64,000 bases of DNA from assembly GCF_002252445.1 (NCBI RefSeq), contig NZ_NNRJ01000051.1:434001-498000 (forward strand). The letters are read 5' to 3'. Both the position numbers and the translations under genes were made by a program. The notes under the pieces were generated by a model. That model worked only from the letters and a program-made list of their open reading frames with translations. It was not told the DNA's origin and did not search any database. Positions 14,347 to 23,336 of the stretch are shown here, piece by piece (within the stretch, counting starts at the first letter, position 1; each line of letters opens with the position of its first letter). Origin of the DNA: Brucella thiophenivorans. Its GTDB lineage: Bacteria > Pseudomonadota > Alphaproteobacteria > Rhizobiales > Rhizobiaceae.

Positions 14347-17094
14347 TCACCACTTCACATTGAGACCTATATTGCCTTCCCAAATGCGATTGCGCTCACC
14401 TCCAAGGTTGGTGGTATAATCGGCTGTCGCATAGATGTTTATCTTCTCGGTCAAGTCGAGTGTCAAGCCACCACCAACTTCCAGTGAAGTACCTTTAAGG
14501 TTTGTTACAATCGCATCGCCACCAAATAAAACTGCCTGCTCTGACGAGAAGTTCTGCCAGAGGTTGGCTTTCAGATAAGGGCGCAGCTTGCCTATTGAGG
14601 TATCTTCGGTTCCCTGTAGCCGCATGCCAATGCGTCCAGTCCAGGCATTGTCTGAATCAAACGATACTGAGGAATATTGATCGGCCTTATCATCAAGTGA
14701 GAAGCTCTGCCAGATAAGCTGCGCCTGTGGTTCCAGCGTCCAGGTTTCGCTCAGTGCAATCGGATAGCCACCTTCCAGTGAAGCCGTTACGCTGTGGCCA
14801 TCGACATCAATGCTCTGTCCTGCGTCAGAGCTCGCACCTCCACCATACCATGTGCCCATAAGAACAGCATCGAGATACCAGCCTTGCGGACCGATATGCG
14901 TCCAATAGCCACCAAAGCTCGTCCCGGTGACTTCCAAATCACCGACAGCCAGATTATTCCAGCCCAGAGCCTGACCTGTCAGATTCCCTGTCATACGGGC
15001 ATATCCGAAGAACAGTCCAAAGCGATCAGAATGGCCACTATCCGTTTCACGACCCCAAAGGTCCTGACCAGCCTGAATTCCGAACAGCTTGCCGTCAATA
15101 CCTGGTGTAACGGTGCCTCTCCACGTCACATCAATATCCTGCCCGATAAGCCGCGCCCAGGTGGAAGGCAGATAACCACCGCTCCTAAGCAGATCCTGCT
15201 CGCCACGGCGCTCATGAAATGTTCCAAGGGAAGTTAGCGCCAGATGATGTGCTACAGGCGGCAAGGCAGAATAGACTGGAACCTCTGTGCGATAGAGCGG
15301 GACAACATCACCCTCCACGCGGGTGGCACCCGGTGATGGGGGAACCGCACCTTCAAAGCCGACTTGTGGCGTTTCTGTTTGTCCTGTCGAAGTCCCAGGC
15401 GGGTTGGCAGCCTCAGCAGGCGGCGGGGCGGGTGGCGCTTCAGGTTGCTGCGAGTTTTCGGTGACCGGGTCGGAGGTATCCTCCGGATCAGGGTCATTTG
15501 GATCAACTGGCAAAATAGCTGGCGGTTGTTCCAATTCTGGTGGCGGTGCAGAAGTGTCGGGCGCTTCAGGCGTCAGGTTTTCCTCAGGGAGTGTAGGTGC
15601 TGGTTGAGTACCGCTTAGCAGCGCCGAACGCAGATACCAGTTTTCATTGCTATTTGCGGAAATGCCACCTTTAAAAAGGTAATATTCATAGGCTCCGGCA
15701 GCCACTCTTCCGTTAAGCGAGAACGCAGTGTTCGTCGTCGTCGCTCCATTAAGCGCCTGCACAACCATGATACCATCAGATGCAGTAAAGGCACCTGTGC
15801 CGCTTACATTGTTAACAACGATGACGGTGGAGCCGAAAGCGCTGCCTGTGTCTATAATCAGCTTATCAGATGGGGATGCATCGGCACCCAACACGGTATC
15901 GACAAACAACAGGCCGTTCTGACCGGTATAATTGCCCCTGATTGTGAATGTATCGCTGGTATTCTGCCCACCATTGGTCAGATCAATACGGCCAGCATTA
16001 AAAACCGTGGCAAGCTGGCTTGGCGAAAACGCATTAATTACGCTTTGTGCAGATCCACCATAAATGGTGCTTGCAGCATCGATATTGAGCGTGCCCGTTC
16101 CGGTGCCAACATCTCCTAAAGTCAGGCTGGTATCGAATGTAAGGCGCGTGTCATTGGTAAGATTGATCGTTTCCCAACTATCGAACCGGTCAACCTTTCC
16201 CGTTTTGACATTGTCAAATGTCAAAACATCGAAGCCTTCGCCGCCTGTCAGGCGTTTCGTCGCTCCCATATTGGCATCTGTCAGATTGGTAAGCACTGCC
16301 CTGTCATTGTCAGGGCCCATATCGATATTACCATAGACAATACCACCACTGTTCCAGTTGAACTGGTCTTCGCCAAAACTTAAAAGAATATCACCAGCCA
16401 CCGTGCCACCAGTGATCGTCACGATATCGGTTCCACCGCTGACACTGATATTGCCACCTATCATGCCATTTGAAACAATGATTGTGTCATTGCCGAAACC
16501 TGCAACAAGATTACGATCAATAGTGCCGCCAGACATATTAAAGTAATTGTTGTCGAGTTTCATGTTGACGCGGCCGATGCGGCCGCCGGTCATCACTGCA
16601 TAATCACCATCATCAAAAGCATCGACAATCCTGCCGCCAGACATAAAGAATGTGTCGAGCGCATCACCCTGATTAAGTGATCCTATCTCACCACCCGTCA
16701 TAATAAAATCGTCGATGCCAGCACCTTGCTGAATATTCCCGGTAACCGTACCACCAGAAATCAAAAAGACATCTGCGCCATCGCCCTGTATGACATTGCC
16801 TGCTATCGCGCCTGAATGAACCTCAATACGATCCGTCCCCGCACCGAATGTCACATTACCGTTGACTGTTCCGCTGCCACCGGGAGGCAGAAGCAATGTA
16901 TTATTGCCATTTGTGTCCGTCAGACCACCAATAGATATCCCGCTGTCGCATATATAGGTGTCATTTCCAATGGTGGGAGAGAATGAACAGGCTGCAACTG
17001 CTGTATCTGGCCGCAATATTGCAGCGCCCATCGAAATCAGCGCAGTACTGGAAAGAAAAAGTACAACAGACGATATACGCGAGCAAAGCTGCAT
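14347..17094 (-). CDS. Autotransporter with outer-membrane beta-barrel
   Basis: This 915-residue type V secretion protein has a signal peptide at 1-34. Its passenger at residues 50-300 contains about ten units of roughly 20 residues with the pattern GN-x-G-x-G-x-D-x-GG-[IVT], expected to form a beta-helix. A Pro/Glu-rich linker spans about 495-590. A C-terminal autotransporter barrel of about 290 residues ends in the aromatic GLNVKW needed for BAM insertion. The passenger would be displayed on the cell surface and probably serves adhesion. No catalytic site is seen. GAGG lies upstream of the ATG. The gene stands alone. Confidence 0.85.
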   Translation of the reverse strand: MQLCSRISSVVLFLSSTALISMGAAILRPDTAVAACSFSPTIGNDTYICDSGISIGGLTDTNGNNTLLLPPGGSGTVNGNVTFGAGTDRIEVHSGAIAGNVIQGDGADVFLISGGTVTGNIQQGAGIDDFIMTGGEIGSLNQGDALDTFFMSGGRIVDAFDDGDYAVMTGGRIGRVNMKLDNNYFNMSGGTIDRNLVAGFGNDTIIVSNGMIGGNISVSGGTDIVTITGGTVAGDILLSFGEDQFNWNSGGIVYGNIDMGPDNDRAVLTNLTDANMGATKRLTGGEGFDVLTFDNVKTGKVDRFDSWETINLTNDTRLTFDTSLTLGDVGTGTGTLNIDAASTIYGGSAQSVINAFSPSQLATVFNAGRIDLTNGGQNTSDTFTIRGNYTGQNGLLFVDTVLGADASPSDKLIIDTGSAFGSTVIVVNNVSGTGAFTASDGIMVVQALNGATTTNTAFSLNGRVAAGAYEYYLFKGGISANSNENWYLRSALLSGTQPAPTLPEENLTPEAPDTSAPPPELEQPPAILPVDPNDPDPEDTSDPVTENSQQPEAPPAPPPAEAANPPGTSTGQTETPQVGFEGAVPPSPGATRVEGDVVPLYRTEVPVYSALPPVAHHLALTSLGTFHERRGEQDLLRSGGYLPSTWARLIGQDIDVTWRGTVTPGIDGKLFGIQAGQDLWGRETDSGHSDRFGLFFGYARMTGNLTGQALGWNNLAVGDLEVTGTSFGGYWTHIGPQGWYLDAVLMGTWYGGGASSDAGQSIDVDGHSVTASLEGGYPIALSETWTLEPQAQLIWQSFSLDDKADQYSSVSFDSDNAWTGRIGMRLQGTEDTSIGKLRPYLKANLWQNFSSEQAVLFGGDAIVTNLKGTSLEVGGGLTLDLTEKINIYATADYTTNLGGERNRIWEGNIGLNVKW

Positions 17095-17438
17095 GGAGGC
17101 CCCTCATTACATGCTGAAATCAATAGTGGAGTGATTTTCCTTTCAAGAGGAAAGGTTTGAAGAACAAATAATCAAGGATAGAGCCCTAGCTGTAAAACAC
17201 CAAAAAGCTCTTGTTAAATGTTGCGCTGTGATAATTCACGGCTCTATCGAGATTAGCTTACCTCGTACGCGGAATAGCCTCAAGGGTTTCTTCGTTCTAA
17301 TCCAGGCCGTGCGCCGTTTCAACATCCTAAGAAGCATGGGATCGCCATAAGTTAAAATGCCACAAAATGCGGGAACGAGTTCACATACCTCGGTTCAAAA
17401 GCGACCGCGTGTCGTCACGACCACCTGTAAGCAAATGA
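17095..17438. other. Intergenic region between autotransporter and IS remnant
   Basis: These 344 bases hold the autotransporter upstream region. A small inverted repeat, CCTTTC-AAGAG-GAAAGG, lies near 17148-17164. I see no gene. The left part of the IS element is missing here. Confidence 0.5.
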
Positions 17439-18060
17439 TATTCGGTTTATGTCCGATTTCGACGCTGGGCGGAACAGGGCGTATGGGATGCTCTTTTGGA
17501 AACACTCATCGAATTGGGCTGTACTGATGACTGGCAACATATGATCGACAGCACGACTATTCGCGGACATTCTGAGGCGGCAGGCCCGAAAGGGGGACTT
17601 ATAAGGAGGCTTTTGGTCGATCACGCGGCGGCTTTACGACAAAGGTCCACGCCCGAACAGACGGTCAGGGACGCCCTCTTGGCTTCATCCTCACAGGCGG
17701 AGAGGCTTCGGATTACAATGCTGTTGAAGACTTGATGGCCATTTCTGTAAAAAAGCCCAGACTGTTGCTCGCCGATGAAGGTTATGATGGCGATAACGTT
17801 CGGAACGCTCTTCTGTGCAGTGGGATCAAGCCCGTTATTTCGCCCAAAGCGAACCGGAAAAACCCTCCAGCTTGCGACTTCCAGGCCTACAAGGGTCGCA
17901 ACAGGATCGAGCGTATGTTCAATAGATTAAAGCAATTTTGTCGCATTGCCACTCGGTATGACAAAACCAGAAAATCTTTCGAGGCATTCCTGGCCATCGC
18001 CGCCGTCAAAATATGGCTGCCAAACTTTGTCGACACAGCCTAGGGTTTCGAGAACCTAAG
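17439..18060 (+). pseudogene. Truncated IS5-family transposase
   Basis: Reading forward from about 17439, the product VRFRRWAEQGVWDALL runs through a DDE-type core (MIDSTTIRGH) to residue AAGPKGG. There the frame shifts by one base around the A3G5 run near 17590. The next frame continues as a transposase (LLADEGYDGDN, then SPKANRK, then NRIERMFNRLKQF, then TRYDKT) to a TAG at 18041-18043. The first 80 or so residues are missing, so the copy is dead. A probable right end reads TAGGGTTTCGAGAACC at 18041-18056. Some IS5 relatives use programmed frameshifting at such runs, so the shift alone would not prove decay. Confidence 0.75.
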
Positions 18061-18595
18061 TTCACGATACATTTTGAATCTTTCAAATCGGCGTTTTTAC
18101 GCACGATAACGAGGAGACTTATTCGTGAATAGCTTGAATTATCTCAATGAAATGATCGATCTTCTTTAGAACTTACTCGAATACTTGAAAAGCCTGCGGG
18201 ACGGCAATGAGCCGAATAGCAAGATTTTCAACAATAGTCCCGTGCTCAACGACTGGAGTCACACAACGCGATCCACGGCTTGTCTGGAAGGGGTGGTTCA
18301 GGAGCACCGCATTCATTGCTTGCTGGTAGGCACTGCATGTGGTGGCGGCTGGCTTTGGCTCTACCGTCCGAACTATAGTGGCCGTTAACAACAACCTGCC
18401 GATCGCAGTGTAAAATTTCAACTATATTGAAATTATCTAGTAATATATCATAGATATAAAGATTATATTTCGAAAATTAAAAAATATGCGCTAACGATAG
18501 AGATGAATTTCCAATAAATTTAATCGAACATTTAATATTGTTTACCAAAATTACTTAATGAAAATTATTCCCATAAACCTGATAAGCTCTAAGAT
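18061..18595. other. AT-rich intergenic stretch
   Basis: I see no supported gene in these 535 bases. A minus-strand frame at 18173-18421 has no ribosome site or known family. The part after 18420 is strongly AT-rich. Confidence 0.4.
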
Positions 18596-18620
18596 AAAAA
18601 GGCGAGCCCTGAGGCTCGCC
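18596..18620 (-). terminator. Terminator of the YflT-like gene
   Basis: GGCGAGCC-CTGA-GGCTCGCC is flanked on the plus strand by A5, i.e. a T-run on the minus strand. Confidence 0.85.
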
Positions 18621-18628
18621 TTAGAATA

Positions 18629-19219
18629 TTAGAGGTATCGGCTTCTTTCGCGCTCAATTTCCTCTGGCGTATAAGGCTCTGCTTTGGGATCAAATCGTTG
18701 CCATCCTTCCTGTGTGTACACTTCGCGCCTTGCAGCAAGATCAACACGCGAAGTCCCGGCCAGAATGGCATCCGCTTCAGCAGCGCGTTCTTCGGGAACA
18801 CGAGCGGTAACCAATGAGCCACCGCGACGGACGCTCTCTGCATACACGTGAGCATCTTCTTCGGAAACACCCGACTCGGTGAGTGCGCCAATCAGTCCAC
18901 CGGCTACACCGCCAACCACTGCGCCACCTACAGCGCCAGCCAATGTAGCAGCCAGCCAACCTGCAGCAACAACAGGCCCTACACCCGGAATTGCCATAAT
19001 CCCAAGGCCAGTTAACAAGCCACCAGCACCCCCGATGGCAGCACCCACTCCGGCGCCTACGCCAGCGCCCGTTCCGGCATTGCTTTCGTCTTCGCGATGA
19101 TGAGAGACAATGGAAATATCATCAGATGGAAAGCCAGCTGCTTCCAGTCGATTCACGGCATCTTTCGCTGCGTCATAATTATCGAAAAGTCCGGTAACAG
19201 TTTTCATTTCGCGCTCCAA
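18629..19219 (-). CDS. YflT-like general stress protein with glycine-zipper segment
   Basis: This 196-residue protein has an N-terminal YflT/17M domain (VTGLFDNYDAAKDAVNRLEA) at residues 5-50. A Gly/Ala-rich hydrophobic stretch follows at about 52-115 (GAGVGAGVGAAIGGAGG and more), which looks like a glycine-zipper membrane segment. A short acidic C-terminal part comes next. Proteins of this type are induced by heat, salt and stationary phase, and their biochemical role is unknown. It lies 41 bases downstream of the gene at 19261-19593 and probably shares its EcfG-type promoter. The true start may be the second Met (residue 5); GCGC-rich leader DNA makes this uncertain. Confidence 0.75.
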   Translation of the reverse strand: MEREMKTVTGLFDNYDAAKDAVNRLEAAGFPSDDISIVSHHREDESNAGTGAGVGAGVGAAIGGAGGLLTGLGIMAIPGVGPVVAAGWLAATLAGAVGGAVVGGVAGGLIGALTESGVSEEDAHVYAESVRRGGSLVTARVPEERAAEADAILAGTSRVDLAARREVYTQEGWQRFDPKAEPYTPEEIERERSRYL

Positions 19220-19260
19220 TAAAAAATTGTTTGAAAGAATAATGCGTCTCTAAATTGAGA

Positions 19261-19593
19261 TTACATCGCCTTGGTGGTTACATTGCCCTGATAATCGAGC
19301 TGCACCTGAACCTTGTCAGATCCCTTCATCGCGGACGCATTCCAGATGCCGTCTTCACCAAGCTTGAGGTCGGCAACGCCGCTAAAGCCTGCTTCTTCAA
19401 TTCGAGATTTTGCCTGATCTTCGGTAAAGCTATTTTCACCTTTAACAGGTGCGTCAGGATTATTATTGCTCGGCGTGCTTACCGCTGGTGTTTCTGGAGA
19501 TGTTGATCCAGTATCTGGCGCAGCAGTCTGAGCGAAGGCAACAGAAGGCGCAAGGAAACATGCGCTGATAAGCGCTATCGTACTGATTTTCAT
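19261..19593 (-). CDS. Small periplasmic PepSY-like protein
   Basis: This 110-residue protein has a signal peptide ending AFAQ, then a low-complexity Thr/Pro/Ser/Asn linker. Its C-terminal half (FTEDQAKSRIEEAGFSGV, then VQVQLDYQGNVTTK) resembles PepSY-type small domains. I start at 19593 because CGGAG lies 8 bases upstream; a longer frame to 19704 would run across the promoter. It is probably periplasmic and its function is unknown. It is the first gene of a likely two-gene unit with the YflT-like gene. Confidence 0.7.
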   Translation of the reverse strand: MKISTIALISACFLAPSVAFAQTAAPDTGSTSPETPAVSTPSNNNPDAPVKGENSFTEDQAKSRIEEAGFSGVADLKLGEDGIWNASAMKGSDKVQVQLDYQGNVTTKAM

Positions 19594-19637
19594 GACATTT
19601 CTCCGTTTTAGCGAACTTAACGTTCGGATATTAAAAG

Positions 19638-19662
19638 AACGCACGAATGTCGTATCAGTTCC
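19638..19662 (-). promoter_or_regulatory. EcfG-type general stress promoter
   Basis: On the minus strand GGAAC and CGTT are separated by exactly 16 bases, matching the alphaproteobacterial EcfG consensus. It lies 45 bases upstream of the gene starting at 19593. Confidence 0.75.
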
Positions 19663-19770
19663 AAATTCGAAGCATTTATATGAAGTATTTCTTATGAAGT
19701 TCACATCTCAAACAGGTTATGATTGATAACGGCTCTCATAAAAACGATCACGAAAACCGCCAACTCAAAA

Positions 19771-20496
19771 TCAATAAATTCCGTGCATCACGGCGTCGTA
19801 ATGATCTTCTATTGCCAACGTGCAACTACATGATTTTTTACGCAATGCAGCATCATCCTGAATGGTGACAACACCGCGACGAGTGGTAATTACACCTTCA
19901 GCCCGAAGCTGTCCGATCGTCCGTGTAACAAAGGTTCTGCCCACACCAAGCATTTGCGACAATTGGTCATGTGTAAGCTCGAAATGATCAGAATTGGTTC
20001 GCGCTGACGCAGCGAGCAACCATTTGGCCGTGCGCTGGGTAATGGTGTGCGTAGCATTACACGCGGCCGTCTGAAAGACCTGCGCCATCAGACAGTCCGA
20101 GTAACGCGCAAACCAATGACGCAACGCAATAGACTCCATTTTGATCTGCTCAAGCGCTGCCGTTTTAATTCTATAAAAGCGACCAGGGTTGCGTACAATT
20201 GCTGTCGCATAGGCTGGAAGACTACCATTCGAAACGATGCCACCAACAGCCCCTTCCCTACCTATTAAGGCAATTTCAACGGCACTGTTGTCGTCATCTA
20301 CCCACCGTTGAAAACTTGCCATAGCGGGTCCGCAAGGAAACCACGTATGGATCACATCATCCCCAGCCTTGTGCAAAATGGTAAGGGCATCGAGATCAAA
20401 TGAAATGGTATGTGGAACCAACTTCTTTCTGTCATCCTCAGTGAGCATCATCAGAAGCAGGTTATCTGAGAAATCTTGTATAGATTGAATACTCAT
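19771..20496 (-). CDS. Crp/Fnr-family transcriptional regulator
   Basis: This 241-residue protein has an N-terminal cyclic-nucleotide-binding fold and a C-terminal winged helix (LTHDQLSQMLGVGRTFVTRT, near residues 178-200). The N-terminal domain lacks the clustered Fnr cysteines, so it probably does not carry an iron-sulfur cluster of the Fnr type. A CSC pair near the C-terminus is unusual. It is divergent from the phytochrome gene, and two inverted repeats lie just upstream of its start, so autoregulation and control of the phytochrome gene are plausible. The effector is not evident. There are many such orphan regulators in Rhizobiales. Confidence 0.85.
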   Translation of the reverse strand: MSIQSIQDFSDNLLLMMLTEDDRKKLVPHTISFDLDALTILHKAGDDVIHTWFPCGPAMASFQRWVDDDNSAVEIALIGREGAVGGIVSNGSLPAYATAIVRNPGRFYRIKTAALEQIKMESIALRHWFARYSDCLMAQVFQTAACNATHTITQRTAKWLLAASARTNSDHFELTHDQLSQMLGVGRTFVTRTIGQLRAEGVITTRRGVVTIQDDAALRKKSCSCTLAIEDHYDAVMHGIY

Positions 20497-20526
20497 TGAA
20501 AACGTTTCCTTTTTTCATTCAGGAAT

Positions 20527-20580
20527 TGTCCAAAAGTGGACAGACGATTTATGTCCGCTATGTTACTTTTAGACATAGCG
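20527..20580. promoter_or_regulatory. Two inverted repeats upstream of the Crp-like gene
   Basis: TGTCCA-AAAG-TGGACA spans 20527-20542, and CGCTATGT with ACATAGCG, 9 bases apart, spans 20556-20580. They lie 31 to 84 bases upstream of the regulator start. They are good candidates for operators. Confidence 0.5.
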
Positions 20581-20746
20581 AATATAGCAGATTGGAATTC
20601 GGGTTTGCTGATCCCTGACACTTCATGTGACGCCGACCATTAAACTTATCGGTAATTTGCAAAGGGTTAATTATCACCCTTTCTGCGTTTGTCGTCATGA
20701 CAAACACTCAACTGATCTGCCTTTGTGAGAAAGTACGCCATTTATA

Positions 20747-23284
20747 ATGTCCATATCAGACCCGGTTAACCTGACAAATTGCGACCGCGAACCTATTCAT
20801 ATTCCAGGCTCAATACAGTCGCATGGTGCCATGCTTGTGATTGATCCAATTAGCCAACGGTTGCTTTATGCGTCTGCGAATGTTTCGTTACTAACGGGAT
20901 ACAAGGGCGATTTGATCCCTGGCACTGAAATTTCTTTGATAACCGGCGAAAAAAATGCGCATGATTTTCGCAATGCTGCCGCTAAAGCACGCGATCCTGG
21001 ACTGTCGTCCATTCTAATCGGACTACGTTTTCCGGGCCGATCAACGCTGTTCGATGCTATCGTACATTCATACGAAGGCAAAACCTTTGTGGAATTCGAA
21101 CCCAGTCCTGATCGTGGTCAGACTGCAAGACAATCGCTTGATCTTACCCGCTCCGTCATCCACAGACTTGGACGAGAAGAAAGTGTTGATCGCGCCGCGA
21201 CAGCTGCGGCGCGTCTTATGCGTGCAATGCTCGGCTATGATCGGGTCATGGTTTATCGCTTTCTACATAACGGCGCTGGCCATGTTATCGCCGAGGCAAA
21301 ATCATCAGCTTTAACGAGTTTCATGGGGCAACATTTCCCTGCGAGCGATATTCCTATTCAAGCACGCAGGCTTTACGTCAATAATACAATTCGAATGATT
21401 TCGGACACGACATCGAGCCCGATTGCACTGACCCCGCCCTTGGGGTTGGGCGAAAAGCCGGTTGATATGTCATTCGCGCAACTGCGAAGCGTTTCGCCGA
21501 TTCATTGTCAGTATCTCAGCAATATGGGTGTAGCGGCTTCCCTTTCTATTTCCGTAATTGTCGATGGCGAACTTTGGGGTTTGATTGCATGTCATCACGA
21601 CACGCCAAAAGTAACTCCTCTGCCACTTCGTATCGGCGCTGAATTATTTGGGCAGTATTTTTCACTGCATATTGCCGCTTGTGAACGCCGTGCAACGCTT
21701 CAAGCCGCAGCAGATGCCAGAACAAAACTGGACGCAATCGTATCGCGGCTGGGCGTGAATAGTTCCATGCGCGAAGATCTCATCGGACAATTGCCTGAAT
21801 TTGCACAACTGGTTTCCAGCCATGGCGCAGCTATATGGATGAATGAGCGGTGGTTTCAAACCGGCGACACTTTGGATCAGGCATCAACACTGCGTCTTTT
21901 AAAGACAGCCAGACAGCAAGCAGCAGGCAACATATGGTCAACCTCTGAAATAAGAAATTTTCTTCCCGAACAGCCCAGCAATGTTGCCGGAATTCTGGCA
22001 ATTCCCCTGTCGGTTACTTTTGGTGAATATCTCATTTTATATCGTAATGAAGAGGCACATCAGATCGAGTGGGCTGGCGAACCAACAAAGATCGTTGTGA
22101 ACACACCATTCGGCGAACGCCTTACGCCGCGCGGCAGTTTCGAAACGTGGCGTGAAGAGGTAAAAGGCCTTTCGACTCCATGGACCACGATTGATCTCTC
22201 TGTCGGCCGTGCGATAGCAACTTATTTGCGTGACGTTATTCTTCGACAAAGTGAGATTTCAGAAAAAGAGCGCATCCGTACAGAACAACGCCGCCGTATT
22301 TTGAATGCGGAACTTAATCATCGTGTTAAGAATATTCTTTCGCTGGTAAAATCCATCGCCAAACAAACAGGCATGGGCGCTAAAAATGTCGAGGATTATG
22401 CCGTAACGCTGGAGGGACGTCTTCGCGCACTTGCGAGCGCACATGATCAGTCTCTTGACGCCACAAAGAGCGGTCTGGTTAAAACACTCATAGAGAGTGA
22501 AGCGAACCTATATCGCGACAATACCGGTTCAGACCGGGTTACACTGGAAGGTTCGCATCTCAGCCTCAATCAACGCGCCTATAGTGTTCTGTCGTTGGTC
22601 ATGCATGAAATGATGACCAATGCAGCGAAATATGGCGCGCTTTCGACAAGCGAAGGTCGATTAAATATCAGCTGGGGACTGGAAGCGAATGGAGAATGCA
22701 AGATCAGCTGGAAAGAAAGTGGCGGTCCGATCGTCGTGCAGCCAACCAGCACCGGCTTTGGAACAAAGTTGATTAAGAGCTCTTTTGAATATGACCTTCG
22801 CGGTAAAGTGCATATCGAGCATCAATCCAATGGTTTATACGCAACATTTCAGATCCCGGCAGCATGTGTGAGTTCAGAGGAACTTATATCGATCGAAAAC
22901 CACACGACATTTGCATCCATACCACCACAGTTAAATGGCACGTCCATTCTTGTCGTAGAAGATCAAAGCCTTATTGCAATGGATGTTGAAGACACGCTGC
23001 GTGGAATGGGCGCACAGGACATAAGGCTTGTAAGCGATGCAGAAGAGGCTATGACCGCTCTCACAACGTTTCATCCTCAAATCGCTATTCTGGATTTCAA
23101 CCTTGGATCTGTAACATCTGAGACCGTGGCGGAGCATCTTTCAGAACGCGGAATTCCGTTCATATTCATGACGGGATACAGTGATCAGACTTCTATTCCG
23201 GAACGCTTTCGACATATCGGAGTTGTACGCAAACCAATCGATATTGCATCGCTCAGCGTAAAGCTGACATCAGCAATTAGATAA
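20747..23284 (+). CDS. bphP: Bacteriophytochrome HWE histidine kinase with receiver domain
   Basis: This 845-residue photosensor kinase has domains PAS-GAF-PHY (about 1-500), HWE kinase (about 510-710) and receiver (about 730-845). The biliverdin-attaching cysteine is Cys12 (NCDREPIHIPGS), the GAF domain has FPASDIPIQAR and the PHY tongue has PRGSF, so it should bind bilin and respond to red and far-red light. The phospho-acceptor is H525 in ELNHRVKN, the HWE tryptophan-glutamate is in WKES, and the receiver aspartate is D783 in LDFNLG. No bilin-making gene is adjacent. A receiver fused to an HWE kinase suggests an internal phosphorelay or autoinhibition. It may feed the general stress response, as other HWE kinases do. 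Confidence 0.92.
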   Translation: MSISDPVNLTNCDREPIHIPGSIQSHGAMLVIDPISQRLLYASANVSLLTGYKGDLIPGTEISLITGEKNAHDFRNAAAKARDPGLSSILIGLRFPGRSTLFDAIVHSYEGKTFVEFEPSPDRGQTARQSLDLTRSVIHRLGREESVDRAATAAARLMRAMLGYDRVMVYRFLHNGAGHVIAEAKSSALTSFMGQHFPASDIPIQARRLYVNNTIRMISDTTSSPIALTPPLGLGEKPVDMSFAQLRSVSPIHCQYLSNMGVAASLSISVIVDGELWGLIACHHDTPKVTPLPLRIGAELFGQYFSLHIAACERRATLQAAADARTKLDAIVSRLGVNSSMREDLIGQLPEFAQLVSSHGAAIWMNERWFQTGDTLDQASTLRLLKTARQQAAGNIWSTSEIRNFLPEQPSNVAGILAIPLSVTFGEYLILYRNEEAHQIEWAGEPTKIVVNTPFGERLTPRGSFETWREEVKGLSTPWTTIDLSVGRAIATYLRDVILRQSEISEKERIRTEQRRRILNAELNHRVKNILSLVKSIAKQTGMGAKNVEDYAVTLEGRLRALASAHDQSLDATKSGLVKTLIESEANLYRDNTGSDRVTLEGSHLSLNQRAYSVLSLVMHEMMTNAAKYGALSTSEGRLNISWGLEANGECKISWKESGGPIVVQPTSTGFGTKLIKSSFEYDLRGKVHIEHQSNGLYATFQIPAACVSSEELISIENHTTFASIPPQLNGTSILVVEDQSLIAMDVEDTLRGMGAQDIRLVSDAEEAMTALTTFHPQIAILDFNLGSVTSETVAEHLSERGIPFIFMTGYSDQTSIPERFRHIGVVRKPIDIASLSVKLTSAIR

Positions 23285-23336
23285 TCAGAGCTTATCCTGA
23301 AAGGTGCAGAGCGGCTTTACAAGAAATACTCAAGAT

